Shown here: piece after piece, positions 16,725 to 25,166 of the stretch | Position numbering within the stretch: position 1 is the stretch's first letter | Layout: every line of letters begins with the position of its first letter | Assembly (NCBI GenBank): GCA_013289685.1 | Contig: JABCZL010000015.1 | Location: 1-64,000 of the forward strand | Direction of reading: 5' to 3' | Length of the DNA: 64,000 bases | DNA from: Acidobacteriota bacterium | GTDB taxonomy: Bacteria > Acidobacteriota > Terriglobia > Terriglobales > Acidobacteriaceae | Notes under the pieces: generated by a model | Told to the model about the DNA's origin: nothing | The model's database searches: none | What the model saw: the letters and a program-made list of their open reading frames with translations, nothing else | Position numbers and translations under genes: made by a program

Positions 16725-16747
16725 GTGTCTGACACGGGAGGCCAACG

Positions 16748-17647
16748 ATGGGTGCGACAGTTGTCATCACCGGGGCGTTCAGCTACACGGGGAAGTATGC
16801 GACGCGGCTTTTGCTTGCGCGCGGATATGAAGTGCGTACGCTCACGAGCCATCCCCCGGCAAGTTGCGGGAGCGTTTCGGTTTTTCCCTACAATTTCGAA
16901 CGGCCGGAGGAATTACGCCGCAGTCTGGAGGGCGCGTCGGTTCTGATCAACACCTATTGGGCGCGCTTTCCGCGCGGAAACGCGAGCTTCGAAACCGCGG
17001 TGCGAAACTCGCGCACGCTGATCAAGGCTGCGAAGGATGCCGGGGTCGGGCGGATCGTGCATGTCAGCATTGCCAATCCTTCTCTTGAGTCTCCGCTGGG
17101 TTACTACAAAGGAAAAGCCGAGGTCGAGCAGGCCGTGATCGCTTCGGGGCTCTCGTACGCGATCTTGCGGCCGACGGTTATCTTCGGGGCGGAAGACATC
17201 CTCATCAACAATATTGCGTGGTTTGTGCGGAATTTTCCGGTGTTTGGGATTCCGGGAGATGGGCAGTACGGGATTCGTCCGATATACGTTGAAGATATGG
17301 CTCGTTTGCTGGTGGACGCGGCGAAGCAGGCGGGGAATTCGGTGATCGATGCGGTTGGACCTGAAACATTCAGCTTTGAAGAGTTGGTACGGCTGGTTGC
17401 GGAGCGGGTGGGACGGCGGGTTCGGCTGATTCATTTGCCGGCGGCGCTGGCGTATGTGTCGACGCTGGTGACTGGGTGGATGGTGGGCGATGTCGTTCTT
17501 ACGTGGGAGGAATATCAGGAGCTCATGAGTAACCTGCTGGCGCCGAGTGGGGATGCTTCTGGTGCGAGTCGCTTGAGCGCATGGATTGGCGCGAATCGCG
17601 AGAGTGTCGGGAGAAAATATGCGTCTGAGGTCGGACGGCATTTTTGA
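16748..17647 (+). CDS. NmrA-like NAD(P)-binding atypical SDR protein
   Basis: A 299-aa protein. The Rossmann motif VVITGAFSYTGKYATRLLL at the N-terminus is close to the atypical-SDR form GxxGxxG. Later segments, VHVSIANPS, YYKGKAEVEQAVIASGLSYA and ILRPTVIFG, are typical of the NmrA/complex-I-NDUFA9-like subgroup. KGKAEVE replaces the classical YxxxK site with a partial form, so it may be a reductase or a redox-sensing protein. It may form an operon with the following two membrane-protein genes under the GbsR-like regulator. Confidence 0.87.
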   Translation: MGATVVITGAFSYTGKYATRLLLARGYEVRTLTSHPPASCGSVSVFPYNFERPEELRRSLEGASVLINTYWARFPRGNASFETAVRNSRTLIKAAKDAGVGRIVHVSIANPSLESPLGYYKGKAEVEQAVIASGLSYAILRPTVIFGAEDILINNIAWFVRNFPVFGIPGDGQYGIRPIYVEDMARLLVDAAKQAGNSVIDAVGPETFSFEELVRLVAERVGRRVRLIHLPAALAYVSTLVTGWMVGDVVLTWEEYQELMSNLLAPSGDASGASRLSAWIGANRESVGRKYASEVGRHF

Positions 17648-17663
17648 GCCAGCGCGGAACGCA

Positions 17664-17710
17664 AGGTCCCTCCACTGCGCTCGCGGTCGCTCGCTTTGGT
17701 CGGGATGACA
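17664..17710. repeat. Rep-A (reverse orientation)
   Basis: AAGGTCCCTCCACTGCG to GGTCGGGATGACA, with an inner CGCTCGCGGTCGCTCGC. It directly follows the SDR stop codon. Confidence 0.85.
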
Positions 17711-17728
17711 GAGTGGGATGGAGGCATT

Positions 17729-18142
17729 ATGAGCACGGTGTGGATGATTCGGGCGATCTGGGGAGCGGGGGCGGTGCATGTGGGGATCATGGCGGCGAAT
17801 GTGCCGCTGCCGGGGCGGCTGCGGGTGCGGGAGCGGCTGGCGGGAGTTCCGAAGTTCGTGCGGCAGATTTTCTACGTGCATTGGGTCTACATCGTGATCG
17901 TGCTGGGGATGTTTGCAACGCTGTGTTTCGGGTTTGCGGCGGAGCTGGCGGGGGCGAGTGCGCTGGGACGGTTTCTGAGTGGATTCATGGCGGGGTTCTG
18001 GCTGCTGCGCATTGTGCTGCAGATTTTTTATTACGATCGCGAGATTCGGCGGGCGAACTGGGGTCTGGATTTGATGTATATCGGGTCGCTGGTGGTGCTG
18101 GTGGGGATTTTTGGGATGGCGGTGGTGAGGCCGGTGGGGTGA
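17729..18142 (+). CDS. Small integral membrane protein
   Basis: A 137-aa protein with about four hydrophobic helices: MSTVWMIRAIWGAGAVHVGI, VHWVYIVIVLGMFATLCFGF, GFMAGFWLLRIVLQIFYY and LDLMYIGSLVVLVGIFGMAV. No family name is recognised. The ATG at 17729 is chosen because GGAGG sits six bases upstream; the longer frame to 17696 reads Rep-A. It is likely co-transcribed with the SDR and YndJ-like genes. Confidence 0.8.
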   Translation: MSTVWMIRAIWGAGAVHVGIMAANVPLPGRLRVRERLAGVPKFVRQIFYVHWVYIVIVLGMFATLCFGFAAELAGASALGRFLSGFMAGFWLLRIVLQIFYYDREIRRANWGLDLMYIGSLVVLVGIFGMAVVRPVG

Positions 18143-18150
18143 GGGAAGTC

Positions 18151-18196
18151 AAAGTCCCCGCTTCTCGCACAGAACGCGAGAACGGTGGGCACCCTG
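18151..18196. repeat. Rep-C (reverse orientation)
   Basis: AAAGTCCCCGCTTCTCGC, ACAGAAC, GCGAGAACGGTGGGCACCC. The arms are less perfect than in other copies. Confidence 0.8.
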
Positions 18197-18203
18197 GGGG
18201 GAA

Positions 18204-19307
18204 ATGAGGGGAATGATGACGACGACATTGGAGCGGCTCAAGGGAAAGCAGGTTCCTCCCTTCGGTCGGATTGACAACGGTTATGTTGGGCGGGATGACA
18301 AGCGGTATTCGTGGTTCGGGCCCGAGGTCGAGCGGCGTCAGAACGACAAGGCGCGTGTATGGGCGGCGACTTGTGCTACTGGGGGAGCGGCGGTTTGGGC
18401 GGGGATGGCGGTGCTGGCGCGGGTGGGAATAGCGCGGATGGGAGCGATTGAGTTGCTGTTTCTGTTGGGGCCACTGGTGATTGTTCCGCTGGGGATGGAG
18501 TTGGGGCGCGAGATGGGCGGAGACGGACGGTTGGAGGAGATCGCCCGGCGGTTGCAGCCTTTGGGCGCGGCGCTGGCGGTTGGGGCGATGTGGTTTGGTC
18601 CGGGACGGAGGGCTGGGTTATTCGCTGTGGGGTGGTTGGTGGTTTGTGGGCTCGTGGCGGGGACTGGGCTTGTCGGACTGGTGCGGGCGCTGAAGGGAGA
18701 CACGGACAGGAGTGTCCGCGCCACACTCAGCATCGCACGAATCGATCTGGCGGTGGGTGGGGCCTGGCTGGTGGCGTCGCGGTTGGGGATGCGGCCGATG
18801 GGAATTCAGGAGCCGATCGGATTGCTGACGGCTGTGCACTTTCACTTCGCTGGATTTGCTACGGCGATGATCGCTGCGGCGACGCTAGAGTTCTGCGAAA
18901 GGCGCGGGGAACAGCGGTGGCTCAGGCGGTTGGTGCTGCTGGTGGCCGGGCTGCCGATCGTGGTGGCGGTGGGGTTTGTGATTTCTCCGGTGCTGAAGAT
19001 GGGGGCGGCGGTTCTTTTTTCAGCGAGCGTCGCGGGGCTGGCAATCGCGGTGCGCGCGTGCGGGAGGAAGGCGGAAGAACCTACGGCGCGGATTCTGCTG
19101 CAAGTGGCCGCGGGCGCGATTTTTGCGGGGATGGTGCTTTCGGGAGCCTATGCGATTGCCGATTACGTGGGAAGCGATATGTTGACGATCCCGCAGATGG
19201 CGAGAACGCACGGCATCCTGAACGCGGTTGGATTCTGCCTCATGGGGTTGCTGGGATGGCTGGTGGAGGGGAGCAGCCGCCAGTTACCAGTACCCAGCCG
19301 CCAGTAA
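18204..19307 (+). CDS. YndJ-like multi-pass membrane protein
   Basis: A 367-aa protein with about nine hydrophobic helices. FLLGPLVIVPLGMEL, LTAVHFHFAGFATAMI and MARTHGILNAVGFCLMGLLGW are hallmarks of the YndJ family. The function is not established; in other genomes it can accompany SDR and DUF4166 proteins. Two stretches derive from repeats: QVPPFGRIDNGYVGRDDK (18249-18300, Rep-A) and DRSVRATL (18704-18724, Rep-E). Three closely spaced ATG codons (18204, 18213, 18216) are possible starts. Confidence 0.82.
   Translation: MRGMMTTTLERLKGKQVPPFGRIDNGYVGRDDKRYSWFGPEVERRQNDKARVWAATCATGGAAVWAGMAVLARVGIARMGAIELLFLLGPLVIVPLGMELGREMGGDGRLEEIARRLQPLGAALAVGAMWFGPGRRAGLFAVGWLVVCGLVAGTGLVGLVRALKGDTDRSVRATLSIARIDLAVGGAWLVASRLGMRPMGIQEPIGLLTAVHFHFAGFATAMIAAATLEFCERRGEQRWLRRLVLLVAGLPIVVAVGFVISPVLKMGAAVLFSASVAGLAIAVRACGRKAEEPTARILLQVAAGAIFAGMVLSGAYAIADYVGSDMLTIPQMARTHGILNAVGFCLMGLLGWLVEGSSRQLPVPSRQ
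18249..18300. repeat. Rep-A copy inside the yndJ-like gene
   Basis: CAGGTTCCTCCCTTCGGTCG at the left and GGGCGGGATGACA at the right. It is read in frame near the N-terminus, before the first membrane helix. Confidence 0.82.
18704..18724. repeat. Rep-E fragment inside the yndJ-like gene
   Basis: GGACAGGAGTGTCCGCGCC is read in frame as DRSVRAT, between two membrane helices. Confidence 0.7.
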
Positions 19308-19407
19308 CCGAGGTGCAGGGGTTTTCGACGGGAGTGTTGCGGGAACCTGTACACTAACTGGAAACTGAGAGCAAACAATTGCCGGGCACGATTCCGGCTT
19401 GGTTTCC

Positions 19408-22400
19408 ATGACGCAGGAAAAGACGCAACGGAACGAACCAGCGGGAGCCGGCCAGGTTTCCACAAACTTCGGGACGCGGGGCTCAGGTGCGGAGTCTGGG
19501 GTGGCGGATTCGTCGGCGCATTCCTCGTCCTCATCGGTGATATCTCCCGATCCTTCCAGTGAAAGCGTTCTCAACAGAGAGCTGCGCCGGCTGAACCGGG
19601 CGTTGCACGCGCTGAGTGCGTGCAATCAGGCGCTGGCGCAGGCTGCCAGCGAGCAGGAGTTGCTCGACCAGATCTGCGACATCATCGTGCGGGTGGGTGG
19701 ATACCGGATGGCGGGCATCGCCTACGCGGAACAGGACGAAGAGAAAACGGTACGGCCGATGGCGCATGCGGGCCACGGCAGCGACTATTTCAATACCATC
19801 CGGCTGAACTGGTCCGATACTCCTGAAGGTCGCGGTCCGGTGGGCACTGCGATCCGGGGGAACCAGATTCGAGTCATCGCCGACACGGCTCACGATCCGA
19901 CGTTTGCACCCTGGCGCGAAGCCGCATTGCAGCGGGGATATGCGGCAGTGATCGCGCTGCCGCTGCGGGTCGCGGGCTCCGCTTTCGGCGTGCTGGCGAT
20001 TTATTCGGAGCAGGTGGGTTCGTTCGAGAGCTCGGAAGTGGAACTGCTCACCGAGGTGGGGAACAACCTGGCTTATGGGATCACGGCGATTCGTTCGCAG
20101 GACGAGAGCCGGCGGGCGACGGCCGCACTGAAGGAAGCCGAGGCGAAATACCGCCAGTTGGTGGAGCAGGTTCCGGCGATTTCATATGTGGCGGAAGCCG
20201 GAGTGCATGGCCGCTTTCTTTATCTCAGCCCGCAGGTGAGTTCGATTCTCGGTTACCGGCCGGAGGACTGCCTGTCTGATCCGGACTTCTGGTGGAGCCA
20301 CCTGAACCCGGATGACCATCCGGTAGCGCTGCTGGAGGACACTTGGGAGGAAGGGCGTCCATTTCAGGTGGAATACCGCATGCGCAGGCAGGATGGCCGC
20401 GAGGTGTGGCTGCGCGACGAGGCAGTGATTGTGCGCGACCCGCAAACGGGGAAAAGGCTGACGCGCGGCATGCTGATCGACATCACCGAGCGGAAACTTG
20501 CCGACGAGGCGCTGCGGCGCAGCGAAGAAAACTATCGGATGTTCGTGGCGCAAAGCTCGGAAGGAATTTTCCGGCAGGACTTTGACGCTCCACTGGCGAT
20601 TGACCTGCCTGAGGATGAGCTGGTTCACCATATTCTTCACGATTCGTACATGGCGGAATGCAACCAGGCGATGGCTCGCATGTATGGAGTGGCTTCTCCG
20701 GCAGAGTTTCTGGGAAAGCGGCTGACGGAATTGCTGGCGGTGGATGAGCCCCATAACGTTGAATTAACGCGCGAATACATTCGGAATGGATTCCGGTTGC
20801 TGGAGCGGGAATCACACGAAATGGACATGAACGGGATCCCCAGAGTGTTCCTGTCCAGCATGTTTGGCATTGTGGAAAAGGGGAAGCTGTTAAGGACGTG
20901 GGGAATTCAGCGAGACATTACCGAACGCCTGAAGGCGGAGGAGGCTCGTCAGACAGCAGAGGACGCGCTGCGGGAGAGCGAGGAGCGCTACCGGACGTTC
21001 GTGGAACAAAGCGAGGAAGGAATATTCCGGATGGAATACGACCCGCCGGTTCCGTGTGACCTGCCGATCGCGGAGCAACTGGCGATAGGCCTGAAGAACG
21101 GGTACATGGCGGAATGCAACGACGCGATGGCGAAAATGTACGGGCGGGAGTCTTCGAAGGAATTGATGGGGAAACCGCTGACCGACTTTCTGGTCCTGCA
21201 TGATCCGGTGACGCGGGAGTTTATGGAGAACTTCGTCCGCAGCGGTTACCGGACGACCGACCAGGAGTCGCGGGAGGTGGACGCCCAGGGGCAGAAAAAG
21301 ATTTTTCGCAACACTATGATGGGGACGGTGATCGACGGACACTGGGTGCGGACGTGGGGCATTTCCCGGGACGTAACCGCGCGCATGCACCTGGAGGAAC
21401 AGCTCAGAAACGCACAGCAACTGGAGGCGATTGGGCGGCTGGCGGGAGGCGTGGCGCATGACTTCAACAATATTCTGAGCATCATCATGGGGCACGGTGA
21501 GTTATTGCTGGCGAGCGCGGGAGGGGACGACCGCGTGCGCAACGGGCTGGAGCAGATTCAGCGGGCGGCGGACCGGGCGGCATCGCTGACCCAGCAACTG
21601 CTGGCCTTCAGCCGGAAGCAGGTGCTGCAACCGAAGATTCTGGATCTGAATGAGGCGGTAGCCGACGTGCAAAAGATGCTGGCGCGGGTGATTGGCGAAG
21701 ATATTGAGCTGATCGCTAGCCTGCATCCGTCGCTGGTGCCGGTGAAGGCCGATCCGGGCCAGGTGGAACAGGTGTTGATGAACCTGGCGGTCAATGCGCG
21801 GGATGCGATGCCGCACGGCGGCAAACTCATGATGGAAACCTGCAACGTGGAGCCGGATGAGCGAATGACGCGCGATCTCGAACTGGCTCCGGGCCGGTAC
21901 GTCATGCTGCGAGTGACCGACTCCGGACATGGGATGAATGCGGGAACGCTCTCCCATATCTTCGAACCATTTTTTACGACCAAGCCGATGGGCAAGGGCA
22001 CGGGACTTGGGCTGGCGACGGTCTACGGAATTGTGAAGCAGAGCGGTGGCGCCATCGAGGTGGAGAGTGAAGTGGACCGCGGGACTACGTTCCGAATTTA
22101 CCTGCCGGCAGTGGAGGGCGCCACGCGCAAGTCGCCGGAGCCGAGGGCGGGCGAGAAAGTGGCGGGAGGGACGGAGACGATTCTGATCGCCGAAGATGAG
22201 CCGGATCTGCGCGAACTGGCGCGTATTTTTCTGGAGGGATACGGCTACAAGGTACTGGAAGCGGCGAGCGCCGAGCAGGCGATCCAGACGGCCGCCCTGT
22301 TTGCCGGGCCCATCGATCTGTTGCTGACCGATGTCATTATGCCGGGCGTGAGCGGAGCCCAACTGGCGGACAGCATCCTGAGCCAGCGTCCGCAAACCCG

Positions 22401-22542
22401 CATTGTCTACATGACCGGATACACCGACGATATGGTGGTGCAGCACAAAGTGCTGGAGCCCGGGGTGAAGGTGTTGCAGAAACCGTTTGGAAAAGTGGAC
22501 CTGGCGTTGAAGGTGCGCTCGACGCTGGATGAGCAGCGGTAA
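19408..22542 (+). CDS. Hybrid sensor histidine kinase (GAF-PAS-PAS-PAS-HisKA-HATPase-REC)
   Basis: A 1044-aa soluble hybrid kinase. Order: disordered Ser-rich N-terminus (1-45), GAF (about 60-235), PAS/PAC (245-370), two further PAS domains that are recent duplicates of each other (375-515 and 530-665; both contain YMAECN.AMA.MYG), HisKA with GGVAHDFNNILS (His near 680), HATPase (NLAVNARDAMPHGGK, DSGHGMN, GKGTGLGLATVYG), and a C-terminal receiver (ILIAEDEPDLRELAR, phospho-Asp in LLLTDVIMPG, Lys in LQKPFGK). No membrane helix, so it senses a cytoplasmic signal. No partner regulator is adjacent. The ATG at 19408 is preferred over the TTG at 19399. Confidence 0.95.
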   Translation: MTQEKTQRNEPAGAGQVSTNFGTRGSGAESGVADSSAHSSSSSVISPDPSSESVLNRELRRLNRALHALSACNQALAQAASEQELLDQICDIIVRVGGYRMAGIAYAEQDEEKTVRPMAHAGHGSDYFNTIRLNWSDTPEGRGPVGTAIRGNQIRVIADTAHDPTFAPWREAALQRGYAAVIALPLRVAGSAFGVLAIYSEQVGSFESSEVELLTEVGNNLAYGITAIRSQDESRRATAALKEAEAKYRQLVEQVPAISYVAEAGVHGRFLYLSPQVSSILGYRPEDCLSDPDFWWSHLNPDDHPVALLEDTWEEGRPFQVEYRMRRQDGREVWLRDEAVIVRDPQTGKRLTRGMLIDITERKLADEALRRSEENYRMFVAQSSEGIFRQDFDAPLAIDLPEDELVHHILHDSYMAECNQAMARMYGVASPAEFLGKRLTELLAVDEPHNVELTREYIRNGFRLLERESHEMDMNGIPRVFLSSMFGIVEKGKLLRTWGIQRDITERLKAEEARQTAEDALRESEERYRTFVEQSEEGIFRMEYDPPVPCDLPIAEQLAIGLKNGYMAECNDAMAKMYGRESSKELMGKPLTDFLVLHDPVTREFMENFVRSGYRTTDQESREVDAQGQKKIFRNTMMGTVIDGHWVRTWGISRDVTARMHLEEQLRNAQQLEAIGRLAGGVAHDFNNILSIIMGHGELLLASAGGDDRVRNGLEQIQRAADRAASLTQQLLAFSRKQVLQPKILDLNEAVADVQKMLARVIGEDIELIASLHPSLVPVKADPGQVEQVLMNLAVNARDAMPHGGKLMMETCNVEPDERMTRDLELAPGRYVMLRVTDSGHGMNAGTLSHIFEPFFTTKPMGKGTGLGLATVYGIVKQSGGAIEVESEVDRGTTFRIYLPAVEGATRKSPEPRAGEKVAGGTETILIAEDEPDLRELARIFLEGYGYKVLEAASAEQAIQTAALFAGPIDLLLTDVIMPGVSGAQLADSILSQRPQTRIVYMTGYTDDMVVQHKVLEPGVKVLQKPFGKVDLALKVRSTLDEQR

Positions 22543-22626
22543 AATTCAGAAGCATTCACCACCCTTCCTGCGTCAGGGCAAGCACCGGACACAGAGGAAT
22601 CACGGGAGAAACGAGATTATTAGCTT

Positions 22627-23382
22627 ATGACGAAGTTGCAGGACGGCGGCGGGATTGCGGACGAGGCGAGGGCGGCGGCGGGCGCGAAAATCTGGGTGAC
22701 GCTGAAAGGGTTGCCCCTGACGATTCGATTGGAGTGGCCGTTCCATCCGTCGACGTCGGGAGCGGATTTTTACGTGCTGCATGGGGACATCCGGCTGGAG
22801 GGATCGGAAGGATTGCACGCGCCGGTGGCGGTGAATCTTTCGCAGACGGTGCGCGAGGTGATGCCGTCGATGGAGCCGAAGGATGCGGAGGCTCCGGTGA
22901 TTAACGCGCTGCGCAAGGAAGTCGACCGGCGGCAGATTGAGTTCTTGAAGTCGGGGAAATTGCTGCCGGTGCCGTTTTCGAGTCGCCATTACGATTTCAA
23001 GCGGGGGCAGTGGGTGTTTGGCAAGGCCAGCGATGAGGCCATGGCGGAGTTCATTGAGAGGAAGGTGTACTGGGAGACGAGGCTATCGGCTGATTCCGCT
23101 TCAGAGTCAAAGTCCCCACCCTCTCGCACAGAACGCGAGAAGGGTGGGGCACCCGGGCGGGTGTGGATTGGGGATCCGGCGGAGGCGCAGTATGTGCAGA
23201 CGACGCCGGCGCATTTGATGGAGATTGCGGCGCGGCTGGTGGCGGCGGAGGGGCTGCTGCGGATCAAGGGGGAATGGGCGGAGGCTACTCCGGGGCTGAT
23301 GGGCCAGGCGGAACGATTCGAGAATGCGCGGCGGCAGGCGGTGGAAGAGTTGGAGAAGAAGCACGCGTTTGAGAGAGCGTAG
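22627..23382 (+). CDS. Conserved hypothetical protein, 251 aa
   Basis: A soluble protein not assigned to a named family. The N-terminal part IWVTLKGLPLTIRLEWPFHP and GADFYVLHGDIRLEGSEGLH is beta-rich. LRKEVDRRQIEFLKSGKLLPVP, then SRHYDFKRGQWVFG follows. Residues 160-178 (ESKSPPSRTEREKGGAPG) are encoded by a Rep-C copy and look foreign. The C-terminus AERFENARRQAVEELEKKHA is helical. It starts 84 bp after the hybrid kinase, so co-transcription is possible. Confidence 0.72.
   Translation: MTKLQDGGGIADEARAAAGAKIWVTLKGLPLTIRLEWPFHPSTSGADFYVLHGDIRLEGSEGLHAPVAVNLSQTVREVMPSMEPKDAEAPVINALRKEVDRRQIEFLKSGKLLPVPFSSRHYDFKRGQWVFGKASDEAMAEFIERKVYWETRLSADSASESKSPPSRTEREKGGAPGRVWIGDPAEAQYVQTTPAHLMEIAARLVAAEGLLRIKGEWAEATPGLMGQAERFENARRQAVEELEKKHAFERA
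23108..23158. repeat. Rep-C copy inside a coding gene
   Basis: AAAGTCCCCACCCTCTCGC, ACAGAAC, GCGAGAAGGGTGGGGCACCC. The palindrome has a 13-bp stem and is read through in frame as SPPSRTEREKGGAPG. Confidence 0.9.
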
Positions 23383-23394
23383 GCGAGTTCTTCG

Positions 23395-23507
23395 CCGCGG
23401 ATTTGCGCGGATCAACGCGGATAAATCTTTCTTGGATTATTTCTCAGGGGCTAAAGTCCCGAATTCCTTTATGTTTTGACGCGGCCCTGAAAGGCCGCTC
23501 TTCCACG
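23395..23507. repeat. Rep-F and Rep-D copies
   Basis: 23395-23427 has GCGGAT units (Rep-F). 23445-23507 is Rep-D (GGGGCTAAAGTCCC, then GGCCCTGAAAGGCCGCTC). They lie after the stop codon of the 251-aa gene. Confidence 0.82.
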
Positions 23508-23666
23508 TTCTGACAGGGCTGGGCTTCGGCGTTTCGACACATTTTCCTGCAACGAGGTTGTTGAGTGAGTGCATCGAAGGGAGTGTAGCGGGTTGCCGGG
23601 TAGGGCAGAGTAGCGGCGACGTTTTGAGAGCTGTGGGCAGCGTGGGGCCGCGAAGAGCGCGGAAGG

Positions 23667-24554
23667 GTGAGGGGTGTGGGAACGGGACGTTACGGACGCG
23701 GGCTCTCGATTGGTCTGCGGCTGATTGTTTTGGCGATTGTTTTGGCGACCGCTGGCGGGAGTGCGCGGGCGCAGGACGAACCCAGTCCGCCGCCTGCCGC
23801 GCAGCCAGCGAATCCCCAGCCGGAGCCGTCTTCCAAGGATGAGAAACCCGCACAGGAAAAGAAAGATGAAGGTTCGAATCCTGCACAGCAAGCCGCAGAA
23901 AAAACGAAAGACGTGACCCTGGGGGCGGCTCAAGCCACAAAAAACGCGGGGGAGGCCGCGCTGGTCAAGGCGCGCGATTGGGAGAGCGGCTGGTTCGCCG
24001 GCGTATATGTTGAAAGGGGCCGGCCGCTAGTTTCGATGACCGCGCAGCAGCGGCGCGAGATTTATCTGCAACAGACGCTGACGACGCCGGGGCCGTATTT
24101 GAAGCGCATGTTCGCGGCGAGCTTTGACCAGATGCGCGGAGTGCCCTGGCAGTGGGACGACGGCTGGGCGGGATATGCGGAGCGGTTTGCGTCGCGCGAA
24201 GGACAATTTATTGCGGCCAACAGCCTGGCGGCGCTGGGCAACGCGGCGCTGCGATACGAACCGCGCTACGATCAATGCCGGTGCCGGGGCTTCTGGCCCA
24301 GGACGCGGCACGCCATCATGCGAAACTTTGTAACCTACAATCAAAGCGAGCGTGAACTGCGCCCGCAGTGGGGGTTGTACGGCGGATCGTTTGGTGGGGG
24401 AATGATTTCGACCGCGTGGAAGCCGCATCCGCGAAACGTTTTCGCAGAAGGAGGCCGAGCTGCGGCGGAGCAAGGCGGGTTCGGCGCGCTGTTGAATTTG
24501 TTTATTGAATTCTCGACCGACATCAACCGCAAGATGGGGGCGAAGAGGCGGTAA
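23667..24554 (+). CDS. Exported hypothetical protein, Pro/Lys-rich N-terminus
   Basis: A 295-aa protein. The signal peptide (GLSIGLRLIVLAIVLATAGG, cut near SARA-QDE) is followed by a disordered Pro/Glu/Lys stretch (about 35-80), then KTKDVTLGAAQATKNAGEAA. The folded part starts near WFAGVYVERG and contains GYAERFASREGQFIAANSLA and a CRCRGFWPRTRHA segment. The C-terminal RNVFAEGGRAAAEQGGFGAL may be membrane-active. No family name is recognised. GTG at 23667 is the likely start, with another GTG three codons later. Confidence 0.72.
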   Translation: MRGVGTGRYGRGLSIGLRLIVLAIVLATAGGSARAQDEPSPPPAAQPANPQPEPSSKDEKPAQEKKDEGSNPAQQAAEKTKDVTLGAAQATKNAGEAALVKARDWESGWFAGVYVERGRPLVSMTAQQRREIYLQQTLTTPGPYLKRMFAASFDQMRGVPWQWDDGWAGYAERFASREGQFIAANSLAALGNAALRYEPRYDQCRCRGFWPRTRHAIMRNFVTYNQSERELRPQWGLYGGSFGGGMISTAWKPHPRNVFAEGGRAAAEQGGFGALLNLFIEFSTDINRKMGAKRR

Positions 24555-24597
24555 GAATTTCCCCGGTCTCCCGCAGTTGAGTTTTCCTGATTTTCAC

Positions 24598-25011
24598 TCA
24601 CACCGACGGCTTCCGCACGATCTGTGCGACCACACTCCCGAGAGTCAGGAGCGACATCAGGGAGATGATCCCGAGCGAAATTACGCAATAGATACACCAG
24701 ACACCGAGGGTGTTGGCTTCGATGTTGGCGAGGTAAAGCGAATAGGTGAGTCCGGCGAAGGTGGGAACGAGCAACAATCGGTAGGAGCGCAGGAATGCGA
24801 GCGCGCCCATGAGAATGTATCCGGCAATGCCGAGGGCGGCGACCGGAATTCCGAAGCGCACGACGGCGAAGGGGCTGTGGTTGACTACGCCGCAATCCCA
24901 GTGCTCATTGATGCTGCAGGGAGAATCGCCGTAGGTGCGGTAGTGTTCGCGCAGGGCGAGAGATGAAACGATCACGCCAAGTATGGCTAAAATCAGAAGC
25001 AGATATTTCAT
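24598..25011 (-). CDS. Vitamin K epoxide reductase (VKOR) family membrane protein
   Basis: A 137-aa, four-helix membrane thiol oxidoreductase. Bacterial VKORs reoxidise a periplasmic DsbA-like partner, passing electrons to quinone. The active-site CIYC (C-x2-C) is near residue 113, and the loop cysteines are in SPCSINEHWDCGVVNHSPFA, with the usual Ser/Asn/His surroundings. No fused or adjacent thioredoxin-fold partner is present, unlike many VKOR genes. The start MKYLLLILAI begins directly with a membrane helix. Confidence 0.9.
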   Translation of the reverse strand: MKYLLLILAILGVIVSSLALREHYRTYGDSPCSINEHWDCGVVNHSPFAVVRFGIPVAALGIAGYILMGALAFLRSYRLLLVPTFAGLTYSLYLANIEANTLGVWCIYCVISLGIISLMSLLTLGSVVAQIVRKPSV

Positions 25012-25166
25012 GCAATTCCTTCTTTATGATTCTTTTGGGCGAATGTGAACGAGTTTCTTCAAGCAGACCGCGGAACAACCTGTGTTGGGCGCAAAAAACC
25101 ACCTGAGGCGCTGAAGCACACCTATATTTTATGTCGGAGTGGCCTTTCCAATTCGGACGAACCGCG

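Noticed and set aside
23871-23881. GGTTCGAATCC, a T-loop-like sequence suggesting tRNA
   Set aside because: No acceptor or anticodon stem around it; it is coding sequence of an exported protein. No tRNA or rRNA gene was found anywhere in the window.
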